DNA of 64,000 nucleotides. It comes from Vibrio ouci (GTDB taxonomy: Bacteria > Pseudomonadota > Gammaproteobacteria > Enterobacterales > Vibrionaceae). The stretch spans positions 1 through 64,000 of the forward strand of contig NZ_SATR01000001.1 of NCBI RefSeq assembly GCF_004551525.1, written 5' to 3'. The first letter of the stretch is position 1; every line of letters starts with the position of its first letter. Positions 1 to 8,355 of the stretch are shown one piece after another. The translations under genes and the position numbers were made by a program. The notes beneath the pieces are model-generated. The model saw only the letters and a program-made list of their open reading frames with translations. It made no database searches and was not told the origin of the DNA.

Positions 1-331
1 AGGACGCATGCTTGCCAACAAACTGCACCTCACCCGATGTTTCCACAATATGTAGCCAGTGGGTAACGTTTGAGGACGACACCTCAATTGCTGGGAACTT
101 TGGGGCAAAGCAATGAGTATTACCTGATTCGACAAACCGGACATCAAAACTTTCATCTTGATCCCACAGGTCAATACTGTATTTCTTTATCCTGGCATCA
201 TTCAAACACGAGCGATAACTGCCATTTTCAATATTTGTTGAGAGAAACGAGTTCCGATAGGCACCAAACGATAGGTGTACACTAAGAGCCGCTATCAGGA
301 TAAATAACGCACCAAAAATATACTTTTTCAT
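1..331 (-). CDS. Hypothetical exported protein, C-terminus cut by window edge
   Basis: An open frame runs on the minus strand from ATG at 331-329 to the window edge, 110 codons without a stop. A strong ribosome-binding site (GGAGGT, 345-350) supports the start. The first ~23 residues are Lys-Lys followed by a hydrophobic stretch (YIFGALFILIAALSVHLSFG), a Sec signal peptide or single membrane anchor. The rest is polar, with two cysteines (in RSCLND and NTHCFA) that could form a disulfide in the periplasm. I do not recognise the family. It is transcribed away from the cytolysin operon. Confidence 0.6.
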   Translation of the reverse strand, partial: MKKYIFGALFILIAALSVHLSFGAYRNSFLSTNIENGSYRSCLNDARIKKYSIDLWDQDESFDVRFVESGNTHCFAPKFPAIEVSSSNVTHWLHIVETSGEVQFVGKHAS

Positions 332-428
332 ACTTTCTAGGTTTACCTCCATAAAAATTACATTTCACCAGATTAAAGTGAAAACAACACCAGTACCTTG
401 CCTAATTTATTATTAAATAAGCATTAAC

Positions 429-443
429 CTCACTTAGAGTGAG
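429..443. repeat. Short perfect inverted repeat upstream of the edge gene
   Basis: CTCACT-TAG-AGTGAG, a 6-bp perfect dyad with a 3-base spacer, lies about 100 bp upstream of the exported-protein gene that runs off the left edge. It could be an operator. It has no T-run, so it is not an intrinsic terminator. The rest of 351-561 is AT-rich with no supportable gene. Confidence 0.25.
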
Positions 444-561
444 AGCACTCAGCGTTGGCATGAGTTATTCGTTGAGTCGCACTCATACCTACTCTTCAAT
501 CATTCTGGCGGATAAACCTCGGCTCTCGCGATATGTAGAGCATGGCGTTCTTTAACGTTTC

Positions 562-771
562 CTATAAGAAATATTTTTGATCAACATCTCTCTTTCTCTC
601 TAAATATAAAACTGCTGACAAAAATAAAATTAGAGCAATTACTTTAATCCGTCTTTTAACATTAAGCTTTAAGGAATTTTGATCGGTAAATATATCCTCA
701 CAAGTACCATAACCGCACCACCAAATCGAATAAAGAACATACACAATTGCTGATATATAAATTAATACCAT
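562..771 (-). CDS. Possible small membrane protein (69 aa)
   Basis: The ORF has a plausible small membrane protein layout: a hydrophobic segment at residues 1-18, a loop with two cysteines (WWCGYGTCEDIF), a basic patch (VKRRIK) and a second hydrophobic segment at about 45-57, with a charged tail (ERKRDVDQ). No clear ribosome-binding site precedes the ATG and the region is AT-rich, so it may not be expressed. No family recognised. Confidence 0.3.
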   Translation of the reverse strand: MVLIYISAIVYVLYSIWWCGYGTCEDIFTDQNSLKLNVKRRIKVIALILFLSAVLYLERKRDVDQKYFL

Positions 772-1172
772 CTAAAACATAAAGTTATCAATATATTGCC
801 ATTTGTCTCATTGGTTTAATCAAGTCAATGCTAACTATCAAAATTGTTACCAGACTAATGATAAAGTGCTCTTTTATCCGTTTCATGAAATAAAAACCAT
901 AGTATTTGTAAGAATTTACCTACCTTAATCCCTACAATTAACACTGAATAAACATCACACTTTAATAAATATAAATTCACAAAAGCTAATATAAAAATTC
1001 CCTTTTCCGAAACTTATTTACCGTGTTAATAAATAAAACACGGGATTGATTTGGAGTATTACTCAACTCCAAGAAGTACTTATTCCCGTAGGAGACAAAA
1101 ATCAAAATATCAGAGATTAATAACTGATTATTGGTTTGTTATTTAGTAGGAACTCTTTACTAGGATTCTGGT
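772..1172 (+). promoter_or_regulatory. Long AT-rich leader and promoter region of the cytolysin operon, with two tandem hairpins
   Basis: This 400-bp gene-free stretch precedes vvhB. It holds two short perfect inverted repeats close together: CCGTGTT/AACACGG (1021-1027 and 1037-1043) and TTGGAGT/ACTCCAA (1051-1057 and 1066-1072). Neither is followed by a T-run, so they look like leader RNA structure or operators, not terminators. In V. vulnificus the homologous operon is controlled by CRP, HlyU, H-NS and Fur (established knowledge); I found no full CRP palindrome here. A start-proximal AGGA lies about 8 bases before the vvhB ATG. Confidence 0.5.
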
Positions 1173-1679
1173 ATGTATAAGAAAAACACTAAAGTGTTAG
1201 GCGCAGTTACTCTGCTCTCTTCTTTAATCGCTGCACATTCATCTGCTGATATTCAGATACTCGGAAGTGAAAGTGAGATATCTCAATCAATCACTGATCA
1301 CTATCAGCAATCAAGTCGGTTTTACGACGGTAGCTTGGCTAACAATGATGCACTCTACATTAACGTAGGAACGGCATCTGATGATGACATCAACAAGGCA
1401 AAATCACATATTTATCAGGGAGATATTGTCATCATCGATCTACGTCAAATTCCAGGGGAAGACGCCAAAATCGAACTGAGCCAATCGTTAACCGGTCTAG
1501 GTAGCGATAGCCCTCTTGTTGTCACCGGCGTTTATCAGGGCGACAAGATCATTAATTCAATAGTGGCAGACGTTCGCGATGAAAATGGTCAATCAATTAA
1601 TAACCCTTCGGCTGAACTAGAAAGTCTCAACCATTCGCTGGTTCATGCTCTAGATCGTCTTGGTTTTGGAGGTGAGTAA
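1173..1679 (+). CDS. vvhB: VvhB/VthB-like cytolysin accessory protein
   Basis: 168-residue protein with a signal peptide (residues 1-25, ending SLIAAHSSA) and a polar mature part. It ends one base before the ATG of the cytolysin gene, the same order as vvhBA of V. vulnificus and vthBA of V. tubiashii. In V. vulnificus the VvhB product is needed for active VvhA and is thought to act as a periplasmic chaperone (established for that family). Identity here rests mainly on position, length (V. vulnificus VvhB is of similar size) and signal peptide. Co-transcription with the next gene is near certain. Confidence 0.75.
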   Translation: MYKKNTKVLGAVTLLSSLIAAHSSADIQILGSESEISQSITDHYQQSSRFYDGSLANNDALYINVGTASDDDINKAKSHIYQGDIVIIDLRQIPGEDAKIELSQSLTGLGSDSPLVVTGVYQGDKIINSIVADVRDENGQSINNPSAELESLNHSLVHALDRLGFGGE

Positions 1680-1680
1680 T

Positions 1681-3096
1681 ATGAAAACTTCTACTTTTTG
1701 CACACTTTCTTTACTCGCTGCTTCTACCAATGCATTTGCCGACAACTATGTGCCTATTGTCGAAACTGTACACTACATCACTAGCTCTAAGATGACTTGT
1801 AACCTGTACACGAGTAAAGAATTCGATAAAACGCGCGATTGGTGTAATGCTGGTGCATCGGTTGATCTGCGAGTAACCGTTGCTCAAATGCGTTCTGTTC
1901 AATCATCAACTTCACAAGGCTTCACACCAGACGCTAAGATCGTTCGCTTTACTATTGATGCAGACAAACCTGGCACAGGCTTCCATCTGGTAGACGACCT
2001 GCAGCAGGATCATAGTTGGTTCCAGAGCTGGGCAAACCGTCGTACATACATCGGCCCATTTGCCAGCAGTTATGATTTGTGGGTGAAGCCTGTCTCGGGT
2101 TATGTACCGAAAAAAGTCAGCGATTTTCCTCATAATGAAAACAAAAACTACCAGCACCGAGATACGCATGGTTATTCAATTGGCATCAATGGCTCATTAG
2201 GTGCAGAAGTGGGTAAAGATGGCCCTAAAGTCGGTGGCGAAGTGGGTGCCTCATTCAGCTATAAGAATGAAAAAACACTGGTATTCGATACCAAAGACTA
2301 CCGCGTGAACAACCGTTCTTCGCTGAGCGATTTTCAGGTCTCATTTGAGCGTGAGTTTGACGAGTGTTCAGAGCTAAGACGTCAGGAACTGGGCTGTTAC
2401 TTTACCGCCGCACACTGGGGCAGCGGCTGGGTATTTGATAAATCGAAGTTTAATCCGATCTCTTACGCTAACTTCAAACCAAACTATGACGTGATATACG
2501 AGGCGCCTGTGAATCAAGATGGGACGACTAAGTTTGAAATCGGTGCCCAGTTCACTGCAAAGGCACGCTATGGCGATGTGATTCCCTCTGCGTTGTTCTC
2601 AGTATACGGCCCTGCAGGTTCGTCCTGGATCGCTCGCTCTATCAATACATCATTCACTATTGATTGGAGCCATCCGCTGTTTGAAGCAGAAGCGCACGTG
2701 ACCTTACAGTCATTGAGCAACAACGATCTATGTCTTGATGTGTACGGTACCGATGGGGATAAGTCAGCTGAAGGTGAGCAAGTGAATGGTTACTCTTGTC
2801 ATGGCAATTGGAATCAAACTTGGGGGCTAGACAAACAAGAGCGATACCGCAGTCGTGTTGATCCGGATCGCTGCCTGACTGTCTCTGCGTCGAAGACTTT
2901 AACGGTAGAATCATGTAGCTCTAACCTGGCTCAGAAATGGTTCTGGGAAGGTGACAAGCTAATCAGCCGCTACGTTAATAGCTCGAACGATCGCTATGTT
3001 CTTAATATAGTGTCTGGTCAAAACGTCGGTATCACACCGGAAGATCAAGCTACCCACGCGAGATGGAAGCCCGTTCTTCAACAAATTAAGCTGTAA
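1681..3096 (+). CDS. vvhA: Secreted pore-forming cytolysin/hemolysin, VvhA/VthA family
   Basis: The longest frame opens at 1660, but GGAGGTGAG at 1668-1676 sets the ATG at 1681, giving 471 residues, the length of V. vulnificus VvhA. Residues 1-20 are a signal peptide ending NAFA. The central region (about 30-335) corresponds to the leukocidin-like cytolysin core, with glycine-rich segments near 160-200 where the membrane-inserting stem would lie. From about residue 338 there is a ricin-type beta-trefoil lectin domain with QxW-like motifs (NQTWGL at ~379, AQKWFW at ~417). There is no extra beta-prism domain as in V. cholerae HlyA. The toxin oligomerises on host membranes (family knowledge). 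A strong terminator follows. Confidence 0.93.
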   Translation: MKTSTFCTLSLLAASTNAFADNYVPIVETVHYITSSKMTCNLYTSKEFDKTRDWCNAGASVDLRVTVAQMRSVQSSTSQGFTPDAKIVRFTIDADKPGTGFHLVDDLQQDHSWFQSWANRRTYIGPFASSYDLWVKPVSGYVPKKVSDFPHNENKNYQHRDTHGYSIGINGSLGAEVGKDGPKVGGEVGASFSYKNEKTLVFDTKDYRVNNRSSLSDFQVSFEREFDECSELRRQELGCYFTAAHWGSGWVFDKSKFNPISYANFKPNYDVIYEAPVNQDGTTKFEIGAQFTAKARYGDVIPSALFSVYGPAGSSWIARSINTSFTIDWSHPLFEAEAHVTLQSLSNNDLCLDVYGTDGDKSAEGEQVNGYSCHGNWNQTWGLDKQERYRSRVDPDRCLTVSASKTLTVESCSSNLAQKWFWEGDKLISRYVNSSNDRYVLNIVSGQNVGITPEDQATHARWKPVLQQIKL

Positions 3097-3108
3097 TCAT
3101 TGGTACTC

Positions 3109-3138
3109 AAAAACGGAAAGCACTGCTTTCCGTTTTTT
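3109..3138 (+). terminator. Intrinsic terminator of vvhBA
   Basis: Stem AAAACGGAAAG / CTTTCCGTTTT with a 5-base loop and a T-run, 13 bases after the vvhA stop codon. Confidence 0.9.
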
Positions 3139-3329
3139 AATCGTATTGCTTCTCTCTGCAGCTAACGTCCTTCCTACGCTTAAACATATGAATACCCAGC
3201 TTTCCGGCTGGTATTATTAGAGGACACAAAGGTAGCATCGAATCAATGCCAGTCGCCGAGGGTTGTTTGATCCGTATTAGTTTCCCGCGAACCGCTCAAA
3301 AGCTAGATGACGAATAGAACATATTCAAT

Positions 3330-4187
3330 CTAGTTCGATTTGCCTTGATTAGGTCTGATCAAACCTATTGCAAAAATCACTAAAGCTATTGCTAGCCACT
3401 CAGTCAAACTGTAGGTTCGCCCTTGAAACCACTCAATCAACACTAACCAAACGAACGCCAAATTGGTCAACACCGAAACTCGTGCCGCCGCTGCTGGAGA
3501 GTTCGCTGCATAAGTGATCACTTGGATGCGTAATGCGGCTATTCCACCCACTGCCAACACGGGCCACCAACTGGTTGGCAAAGCAGGCTGATAAACTAAC
3601 AATAGAATTGCAATTACGCCACCTGCTGACAGGTTATATATGGAGTTTGTCGTCATCGGAGGCTCACCTAAGCGAGACAAAGTACCCAAAATGATAAACG
3701 AGGCGGCATAGGCCAACGCTGCGGACAACGCCAATAATTGCCACAATTGAAATTCAATGCTGGTTTTGTTGGCCATCAACATCATAGCTATTCCAATAAA
3801 AGCGAAGAGTGCACTTAAACGGGCTCTGATTTGTCCGATAGCATAAAACGTCGCAAATATCGGTGCGGAATTGAGGATCATCGACGCTTCTGCCGCGCTA
3901 GCACCTTGCATACCTAATACTGCATAGTATGCCCCGAAAGCCCACAATCCTGTGATTAAACGCCATCCATGGAGCTTCAGGCTCACAACGGGTCTACTCC
4001 GAGGAAATGCAATTCCACTTCCGATGATGTATTGCCCCATTAAAAGCCAAAGTGGGTGAACTGAGTGACTTCCGGTAGTTGTGATAATAAGGGCAATGGC
4101 AGCGGAAAGTATGCTTGCGAACACACCCAGCGCTATACTTTTCATTGGCCAACTGGGTGAAATACTCAACCGCTTCGGATTTTTCAT
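3330..4187 (-). CDS. EamA/DMT-superfamily inner-membrane transporter
   Basis: 285 residues with about ten hydrophobic segments arranged as two repeats of five, the layout of EamA (drug/metabolite transporter) permeases such as RhaT and YdcZ relatives. The second repeat holds the family-typical stretch SVLTNLAFVWLVLIEW near residues 235-250. Such proteins export amino acids, purines or other small metabolites; the substrate cannot be told from sequence. The gene stands alone between the cytolysin operon and a divergent exported-protein gene. Start chosen at the ATG following GGAAAAGAAC. Confidence 0.85.
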   Translation of the reverse strand: MKNPKRLSISPSWPMKSIALGVFASILSAAIALIITTTGSHSVHPLWLLMGQYIIGSGIAFPRSRPVVSLKLHGWRLITGLWAFGAYYAVLGMQGASAAEASMILNSAPIFATFYAIGQIRARLSALFAFIGIAMMLMANKTSIEFQLWQLLALSAALAYAASFIILGTLSRLGEPPMTTNSIYNLSAGGVIAILLLVYQPALPTSWWPVLAVGGIAALRIQVITYAANSPAAAARVSVLTNLAFVWLVLIEWFQGRTYSLTEWLAIALVIFAIGLIRPNQGKSN

Positions 4188-4311
4188 TTATGTTCTTTTC
4201 CACTTTAAAACAGCCACTTGGCGAAATTAAGTAGATCAAACAAAGGTCACTGCGTCGAATAATTTACCAGTCATTAATTATAAATAACCGAGGTACTTCA
4301 GCATTGAATAT

Positions 4312-4428
4312 TCACTTACACGCTTGAGAATTAAACGATTGTGTACCCTCATTGCAGGAACGGTTTTCCCGCCTTGAATCGCTAGCAAGCATAGCGCGTG
4401 CCATATCCCTACGCTTCTTAGTAATCAT
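4312..4428 (-). CDS. Possible 38-residue basic micro-ORF
   Basis: Within the 340-bp gap between the EamA gene and the next exported-protein gene, the minus strand holds ATG at 4428-4426 and a stop at 4312. The product would begin MITKKRRDMARAMLASD and is strongly basic, with two cysteines near the end. Only a weak purine stretch precedes the ATG. It could be a real small protein or a leftover fragment. The rest of 4188-4527 shows no other gene; it must hold the promoters of the two flanking genes. Confidence 0.2.
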   Translation of the reverse strand: MITKKRRDMARAMLASDSRRENRSCNEGTQSFNSQACK

Positions 4429-4527
4429 TTGGTCTAACAACCCCTTTCAATAGCAAATACATTCTAATGCGAAAGTCTTATTGACCATATACTCAATAAT
4501 GGCGAGGTGAATGTTTAAGGAGTAAGT

Positions 4528-5625
4528 ATGATGTTTAAGAAGAGTCTGTGGCTTGCCACTACGGTGTTGCTATTTACCGCAACAGCCGAGGCAGGCAAAC
4601 CAATAAAGAGTGATGGAACCTATATAGGTAATGGCTTTCCTAGCGGTGAGCATTTCAACCTTATTCTCCATGGTAAGAAAGATACCCACGTGTGTGAAGC
4701 TTATGTAGAAATTGTTGAAATAACCGATACGGATCCTATTGATTTAACAGAACCATTTTATGCTATTGGTGACAAATACCTACCCGGTGAATGTCCAATA
4801 CAGGATGGATTTGAATATCGCTGCGCCTACGGCAATGTCATTAGCATGCCTAGAGGGAGTGACAGTAGTCAGATCCTCATGGAATCTGGCAGCAAAGGGC
4901 CAGCCAAAAAAGCAGGTAGCGATGCTGATTTAGATTCAACAACATTGCAAGTGACAGATGCCTGTACCGGTTACACTGGCAATGATCCAGCCGTGGTCCG
5001 CATCCCTGAAGACAAAGATGGCTACGCCGTGTATGCCCGAGTTCTCGGTAAACCGACTGATGATGGTGGCCCAGATTTCAGCATCACGGGCCGTTCAATA
5101 CCAATTATTGGGGATGAAGATGATAATACTGATGGGGTTTGGCTAATCGGGGTGATTGATAATGATGGAGCGCTGATTCCCGGTACCTGTGACGATGGTG
5201 GTTGTACGCTAGAACGTTGGGAATCAACTGAAAAAGGCAAAGGCGCAAAAACAGCGACTAACCTAACCGGTCTATTTAGCTTCAGCGGTGAGGTATGCTA
5301 CTGGGAAGATGATGAATCTTGTTTAGATGGCAATACCAATGTTTGTACTGATAAAGATTTCTGCTGCACCATCGTTGATGAGTACGACGGAGTTGGAGAT
5401 ATCGAATATAACGGTACTGTCTACGATTGTGACATCGCTGATGATACAACCCTCGACGATCTTGGTATGTGTTTAGCAGATGGTGACGTGCCCGATACCT
5501 TACATTGCCGCACTTACGAAGAAGAGTGGATCTTCAACATTGAAGACTTCGTTAATGTCCTATTTGATCTTAATAACGATGCCTATAACGTTCAGATAAG
5601 ACTATACCCATTACCACTTAAGTAA
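4528..5625 (+). CDS. Exported, acidic, cysteine-rich protein of unknown function
   Basis: 365 residues. Residues 1-22 are a signal peptide (KKSLWLATTVLLFTATAEA). The mature part is markedly acidic (many Asp/Glu, e.g. DDDESC-like and DADLDS stretches) and carries 14 cysteines, an even number, including CDDGGC and a DFCCTIV triplet, so it is probably a disulfide-stabilised periplasmic or secreted protein. AAGGAG at 4517-4522 serves the ATG at 4528 or 4531. I do not recognise the family. It is monocistronic, with its own terminator. Confidence 0.8.
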   Translation: MMFKKSLWLATTVLLFTATAEAGKPIKSDGTYIGNGFPSGEHFNLILHGKKDTHVCEAYVEIVEITDTDPIDLTEPFYAIGDKYLPGECPIQDGFEYRCAYGNVISMPRGSDSSQILMESGSKGPAKKAGSDADLDSTTLQVTDACTGYTGNDPAVVRIPEDKDGYAVYARVLGKPTDDGGPDFSITGRSIPIIGDEDDNTDGVWLIGVIDNDGALIPGTCDDGGCTLERWESTEKGKGAKTATNLTGLFSFSGEVCYWEDDESCLDGNTNVCTDKDFCCTIVDEYDGVGDIEYNGTVYDCDIADDTTLDDLGMCLADGDVPDTLHCRTYEEEWIFNIEDFVNVLFDLNNDAYNVQIRLYPLPLK

Positions 5626-5638
5626 CTTTAAACGAATT

Positions 5639-5669
5639 AAAACCATCAGGCTTTATGCTTGATGGTTTT
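5639..5669. terminator. Terminator between convergent genes
   Basis: Stem AAACCATCA / TGATGGTTT with a short GC-containing loop and T-run, just after the cysteine-rich protein gene. The A- and T-flanks may let it work in both directions. Confidence 0.8.
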
Positions 5670-5734
5670 AGTTTGCGCTTCTATCTACGAGCAACAAAGA
5701 GTTCGCGCCTATGTAAGACGCTTTGATCCCAAGC

Positions 5735-6091
5735 TTATTCAGAAAAACAGATTTTGTTGCTGTCGAGATCTCTAACATAAGCTGAAAATCGAGGGCCACG
5801 CTGACCGGGTTCACCTTCACACTCCCCGCCTAGCTCGATTGCTTTCTTGTACATTCTGATGACTTCATTCGCTGAACCGAGACTGAAACCAACCATTGTC
5901 CCATTGCCATTTGTTGCTGGCTCTTCATTGAATGGCAGCGCCGCGGCAAAGGCAAAATCATCCCCAAGCCAGTAAGTCATTCTGTCGCTGGGTACGACTT
6001 TCTCTAGCTTTGATTGATCAAACAGTAAGTCGTAAAATTTCGTCGCCGCTTGCATGTTGTTCGTTCCAACAACAAAGTAATTCATTTTCAT
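5735..6091 (-). CDS. VOC-family (glyoxalase/bleomycin-resistance fold) protein
   Basis: 118 residues with the VOC pattern: an N-terminal beta strand and helix (YFVVGTNNMQAATKFYDLLF), a central strand (GTMVGFSLGS) and a C-terminal strand with YVRDLDSNKICF, where the terminal acidic ligand of the family would lie. Members are metal-dependent lyases, dioxygenases or antibiotic-binding proteins. This short single-domain form has no assigned substrate. GGAG precedes the ATG by about 10 bases. Confidence 0.85.
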   Translation of the reverse strand: MKMNYFVVGTNNMQAATKFYDLLFDQSKLEKVVPSDRMTYWLGDDFAFAAALPFNEEPATNGNGTMVGFSLGSANEVIRMYKKAIELGGECEGEPGQRGPRFSAYVRDLDSNKICFSE

Positions 6092-6139
6092 GCTTCAATA
6101 ACTCCGTCTAATTGAACGAACGATAATACTCCCTCGCTA

Positions 6140-6156
6140 CTGACAGTGCGTGTCAG
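6140..6156. repeat. 17-bp inverted repeat CTGACA-N5-TGTCAG
   Basis: Perfect 6-bp dyad with a 5-base spacer between the TauE/SafE gene (ends 6200) and the VOC gene (starts 6091), both on the minus strand. No T-run follows, so it may be an operator for the VOC gene or a mild RNA hairpin. Confidence 0.3.
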
Positions 6157-6199
6157 GAGATATGCTCATTATCACTACGCCCCATTAGTCAGAGTCAAA

Positions 6200-7063
6200 T
6201 TAGCTAAAAGCCATGTTCCCTGCCATAGCCAGTAACAGCATGGCAAAAATCTTCTTGATGGTTGATACAGGTAACGTATGCGTCGCTTTCGCCCCGAGTG
6301 GCGCGGTAAACCATGATGTACTGACAATACCGAACAGAGCCGGCAAATAAACAAAACCTGCAAAACCCTCTGATAAAGAAAAATGTGCGCTGCCCGAGCT
6401 TATATAGCCGATGGAACCAAACAGTGCGATAACGATGCCACAAGCAGATGCGCAACCAATGGCTTTTTTCATGTCTATAGAGAAAAACGTCAGTAAAGGC
6501 ACAAGCAGAGCACCGCCACCAATCCCTATCATCGCAGAGAGCCCACCAGTGATGGTCGTCAGTACCGTTAACACCCCTCGGTTTGGCATCTTACGCTCAG
6601 TCGGTGTGTCGTTTTTGCTGCTGTAGAACATCTTCAAAGCAATAAGAACAACACTAACAGCGAAGACTAAACGCACGACCTGTTCTGGTAGAAGTGCTGC
6701 CATAAATCCACTAACCAATGCGCCAAGCGCCACACCTGTCATGATCCAAGGTGCGAGCTCCCAAGGTACATTGCCATTTTTATGATGGGCAATAGCAGAA
6801 GAAGTCGACGTAAATAGGATGGATGCCAAAGAGGTCGCTACCGCTGCGATCACTACCTGATCGCTAGGTAGTACTTCGAAATACATCAAAATGACGCTCA
6901 GTATCGGAACAATGACAAGTCCCCCACCGATTCCTAACAAACCCGCCAAAAAGCCAACACCACTACCCAATAACGCACAGTAGACAACCAACAACAGTAA
7001 CTCACTCACTCCATTCACCTCTTCTGTATCAACTTGGGCGTATTCCCCTATCGATATCTTCAT
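6200..7063 (-). CDS. TauE/SafE-family membrane transporter (sulfite/organosulfur anion export type)
   Basis: 287 residues, about eight membrane segments in two related halves. Each half carries the family's glycine motif: GFLAGLLGIGGGLVIVPIL near residue 40 and GGLSAMIGIGGGALLVPLL near 170. The family moves sulfite, sulfonates or related anions across the inner membrane. AAGGAAAT directly before the ATG supports the long start; a GTG start at the GVSELLL segment with GAGGTG upstream is an alternative that would remove about 17 polar residues. It is divergent from the mesX-mesD operon, which fits a sulfur theme, but co-function is only inference. Confidence 0.85.
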   Translation of the reverse strand: MKISIGEYAQVDTEEVNGVSELLLLVVYCALLGSGVGFLAGLLGIGGGLVIVPILSVILMYFEVLPSDQVVIAAVATSLASILFTSTSSAIAHHKNGNVPWELAPWIMTGVALGALVSGFMAALLPEQVVRLVFAVSVVLIALKMFYSSKNDTPTERKMPNRGVLTVLTTITGGLSAMIGIGGGALLVPLLTFFSIDMKKAIGCASACGIVIALFGSIGYISSGSAHFSLSEGFAGFVYLPALFGIVSTSWFTAPLGAKATHTLPVSTIKKIFAMLLLAMAGNMAFS

Positions 7064-7105
7064 ATTTCCTTAAGCCCATTAATATAACTCGTCAGAAAAT
7101 AATGA

Positions 7106-7126
7106 AACATGAATATTTCTCATGTT
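7106..7126. promoter_or_regulatory. Operator-like dyad between TauE/SafE and mesX
   Basis: AACATGA-N7-TCATGTT, a perfect 7-bp dyad in 21 bp, lies 43 bp before the TauE/SafE start and about 230 bp before mesX in the 290-bp divergent region. The size and symmetry suit a dimeric regulator. It does not match the MetJ box (AGACGTCT). No other gene is visible in 7064-7353. Confidence 0.4.
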
Positions 7127-7353
7127 GATTGTGAAAGAAAACCATTGTTATTCGTTAAGTGATTAACGTTATAAAAGATCCACTGCTCTTAGCTCTAGAG
7201 GTAATTACAGTTGATAAGATTCTGATATCGAGTTTCATGAGAATAACTGTAATGGCTAGTGACTGGGAAAAATAAAAAATAACAGCAGAAAACTTACAAA
7301 TAGTAAGGAATAAGTTCAGCTTTCACCTAAGGATAATAGGATACCAGATCACC

Positions 7354-8328
7354 ATGAACAACGATTTCACATTTAAAATTAAGAGCATTAGTCTCGACGA
7401 AAACTACCACCCATCAAACAGCACTCGTATTACGACCAACTTTGCTAACTTGGCACGAGGCGAAAGCCGCCAAGAGAACTTACGCAACGCTCTAAAGATG
7501 ATCGACAATAATTTCAATGCCTTAGCAACTTGGGACAACCCAACCGGTGATCGCTACTCTGTTGAGCTAGAAATCGTTTCTGTCGATATGAACATCGAAA
7601 ATGATGGCCAAGCATTCCCTTCGATTGAAGTATTAAAAACCAATATTATCGATCATAAAACGAATGAGCGTATAGAAGGCATAGTAGGAAATAACTTCTC
7701 TTCATATGTCCGAGATTATGATTTCAGTGTATTACTGCTCGATCATAATAAAGGTCAATCTACATTTAGTATTCCCGATAATTTTGGCGAACTGCATGGA
7801 AAACTTTTTCAGCACTTCATCAACTCAAATGTTTATAAGCAGCACTTTAAGAAATTACCCGTTATCTGCCTGAGCGTTTCAGATAATAAGACTTATCAAC
7901 GTACTGAAAACCAACACCCGATTTTAGGTTATGAATACCAACCGAATGAATCCTCTTTAACTGAGCAATATTTTAAGAAAATGGGCTTACAAGTTCGCTA
8001 CTTCATGCCACCAAACAGCGTGGCTCCGTTAGCGTTTTACTTCTTTGGCGATCTGTTGAATGACTATTCGAACCTTGAACTCATTAGCACAATCAGCACG
8101 ATGGAAACCTTCCAAAAAATCTATCGACCAGAGATTTACAATGCGAATGCAGTCGCAGGACAACGTTACCAGCCTAACCTGAAGAATGCCGATCATTCGT
8201 TGACTCAAATTGTCTATGACCGCGAAGAGCGCAGTAGGTTAGCTATTGAGCAAGGTAAGTTTGCTGAAGAGCACTTCATCAAACCTTATCAAACGGTTCT
8301 TGAGCAATGGTCTGCCAATTACGCCTAG
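7354..8328 (+). CDS. mesX: MesX-like DUF1852 protein, partner of methionine synthase MesD
   Basis: 324 residues, recognisable as DUF1852 (start MNNDFTFKIKSISLDENY) and placed 27 bp before a short core methionine synthase. Work on folate-independent methionine synthases showed that MesD-type enzymes need this DUF1852 partner (MesX) and oxygen (established for a homolog in Acinetobacter). The biochemical role of MesX is not settled; it may help supply or oxidise the unusual methyl donor. The protein lacks a signal peptide and is cytoplasmic. Start is supported by AAGGATAATAGG upstream. Confidence 0.85.
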   Translation: MNNDFTFKIKSISLDENYHPSNSTRITTNFANLARGESRQENLRNALKMIDNNFNALATWDNPTGDRYSVELEIVSVDMNIENDGQAFPSIEVLKTNIIDHKTNERIEGIVGNNFSSYVRDYDFSVLLLDHNKGQSTFSIPDNFGELHGKLFQHFINSNVYKQHFKKLPVICLSVSDNKTYQRTENQHPILGYEYQPNESSLTEQYFKKMGLQVRYFMPPNSVAPLAFYFFGDLLNDYSNLELISTISTMETFQKIYRPEIYNANAVAGQRYQPNLKNADHSLTQIVYDREERSRLAIEQGKFAEEHFIKPYQTVLEQWSANYA

Positions 8329-8355
8329 TCACTTAACGCGAGCTTAAACAGTATT

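Noticed and set aside
953..1000. CRP site in the cytolysin promoter
   Set aside because: Only half-site words (ATCACAC) were seen, not a full TGTGA-N6-TCACA palindrome.
3140..3329. Possible gene remnant reading GHKGSIESMPVAEG to a stop
   Set aside because: About 40 codons in one frame with no ribosome-binding site and no family I recognise; too short and unsupported to call a pseudogene.
6200..6455. Second overlapping ORFs on the minus strand in the TauE/SafE gene
   Set aside because: Off-frame shadows of the membrane protein with no coding character.
7064..7353. MetJ box or S-adenosylmethionine riboswitch before mesX
   Set aside because: No AGACGTCT repeats and no recognisable SAM-riboswitch structure seen.
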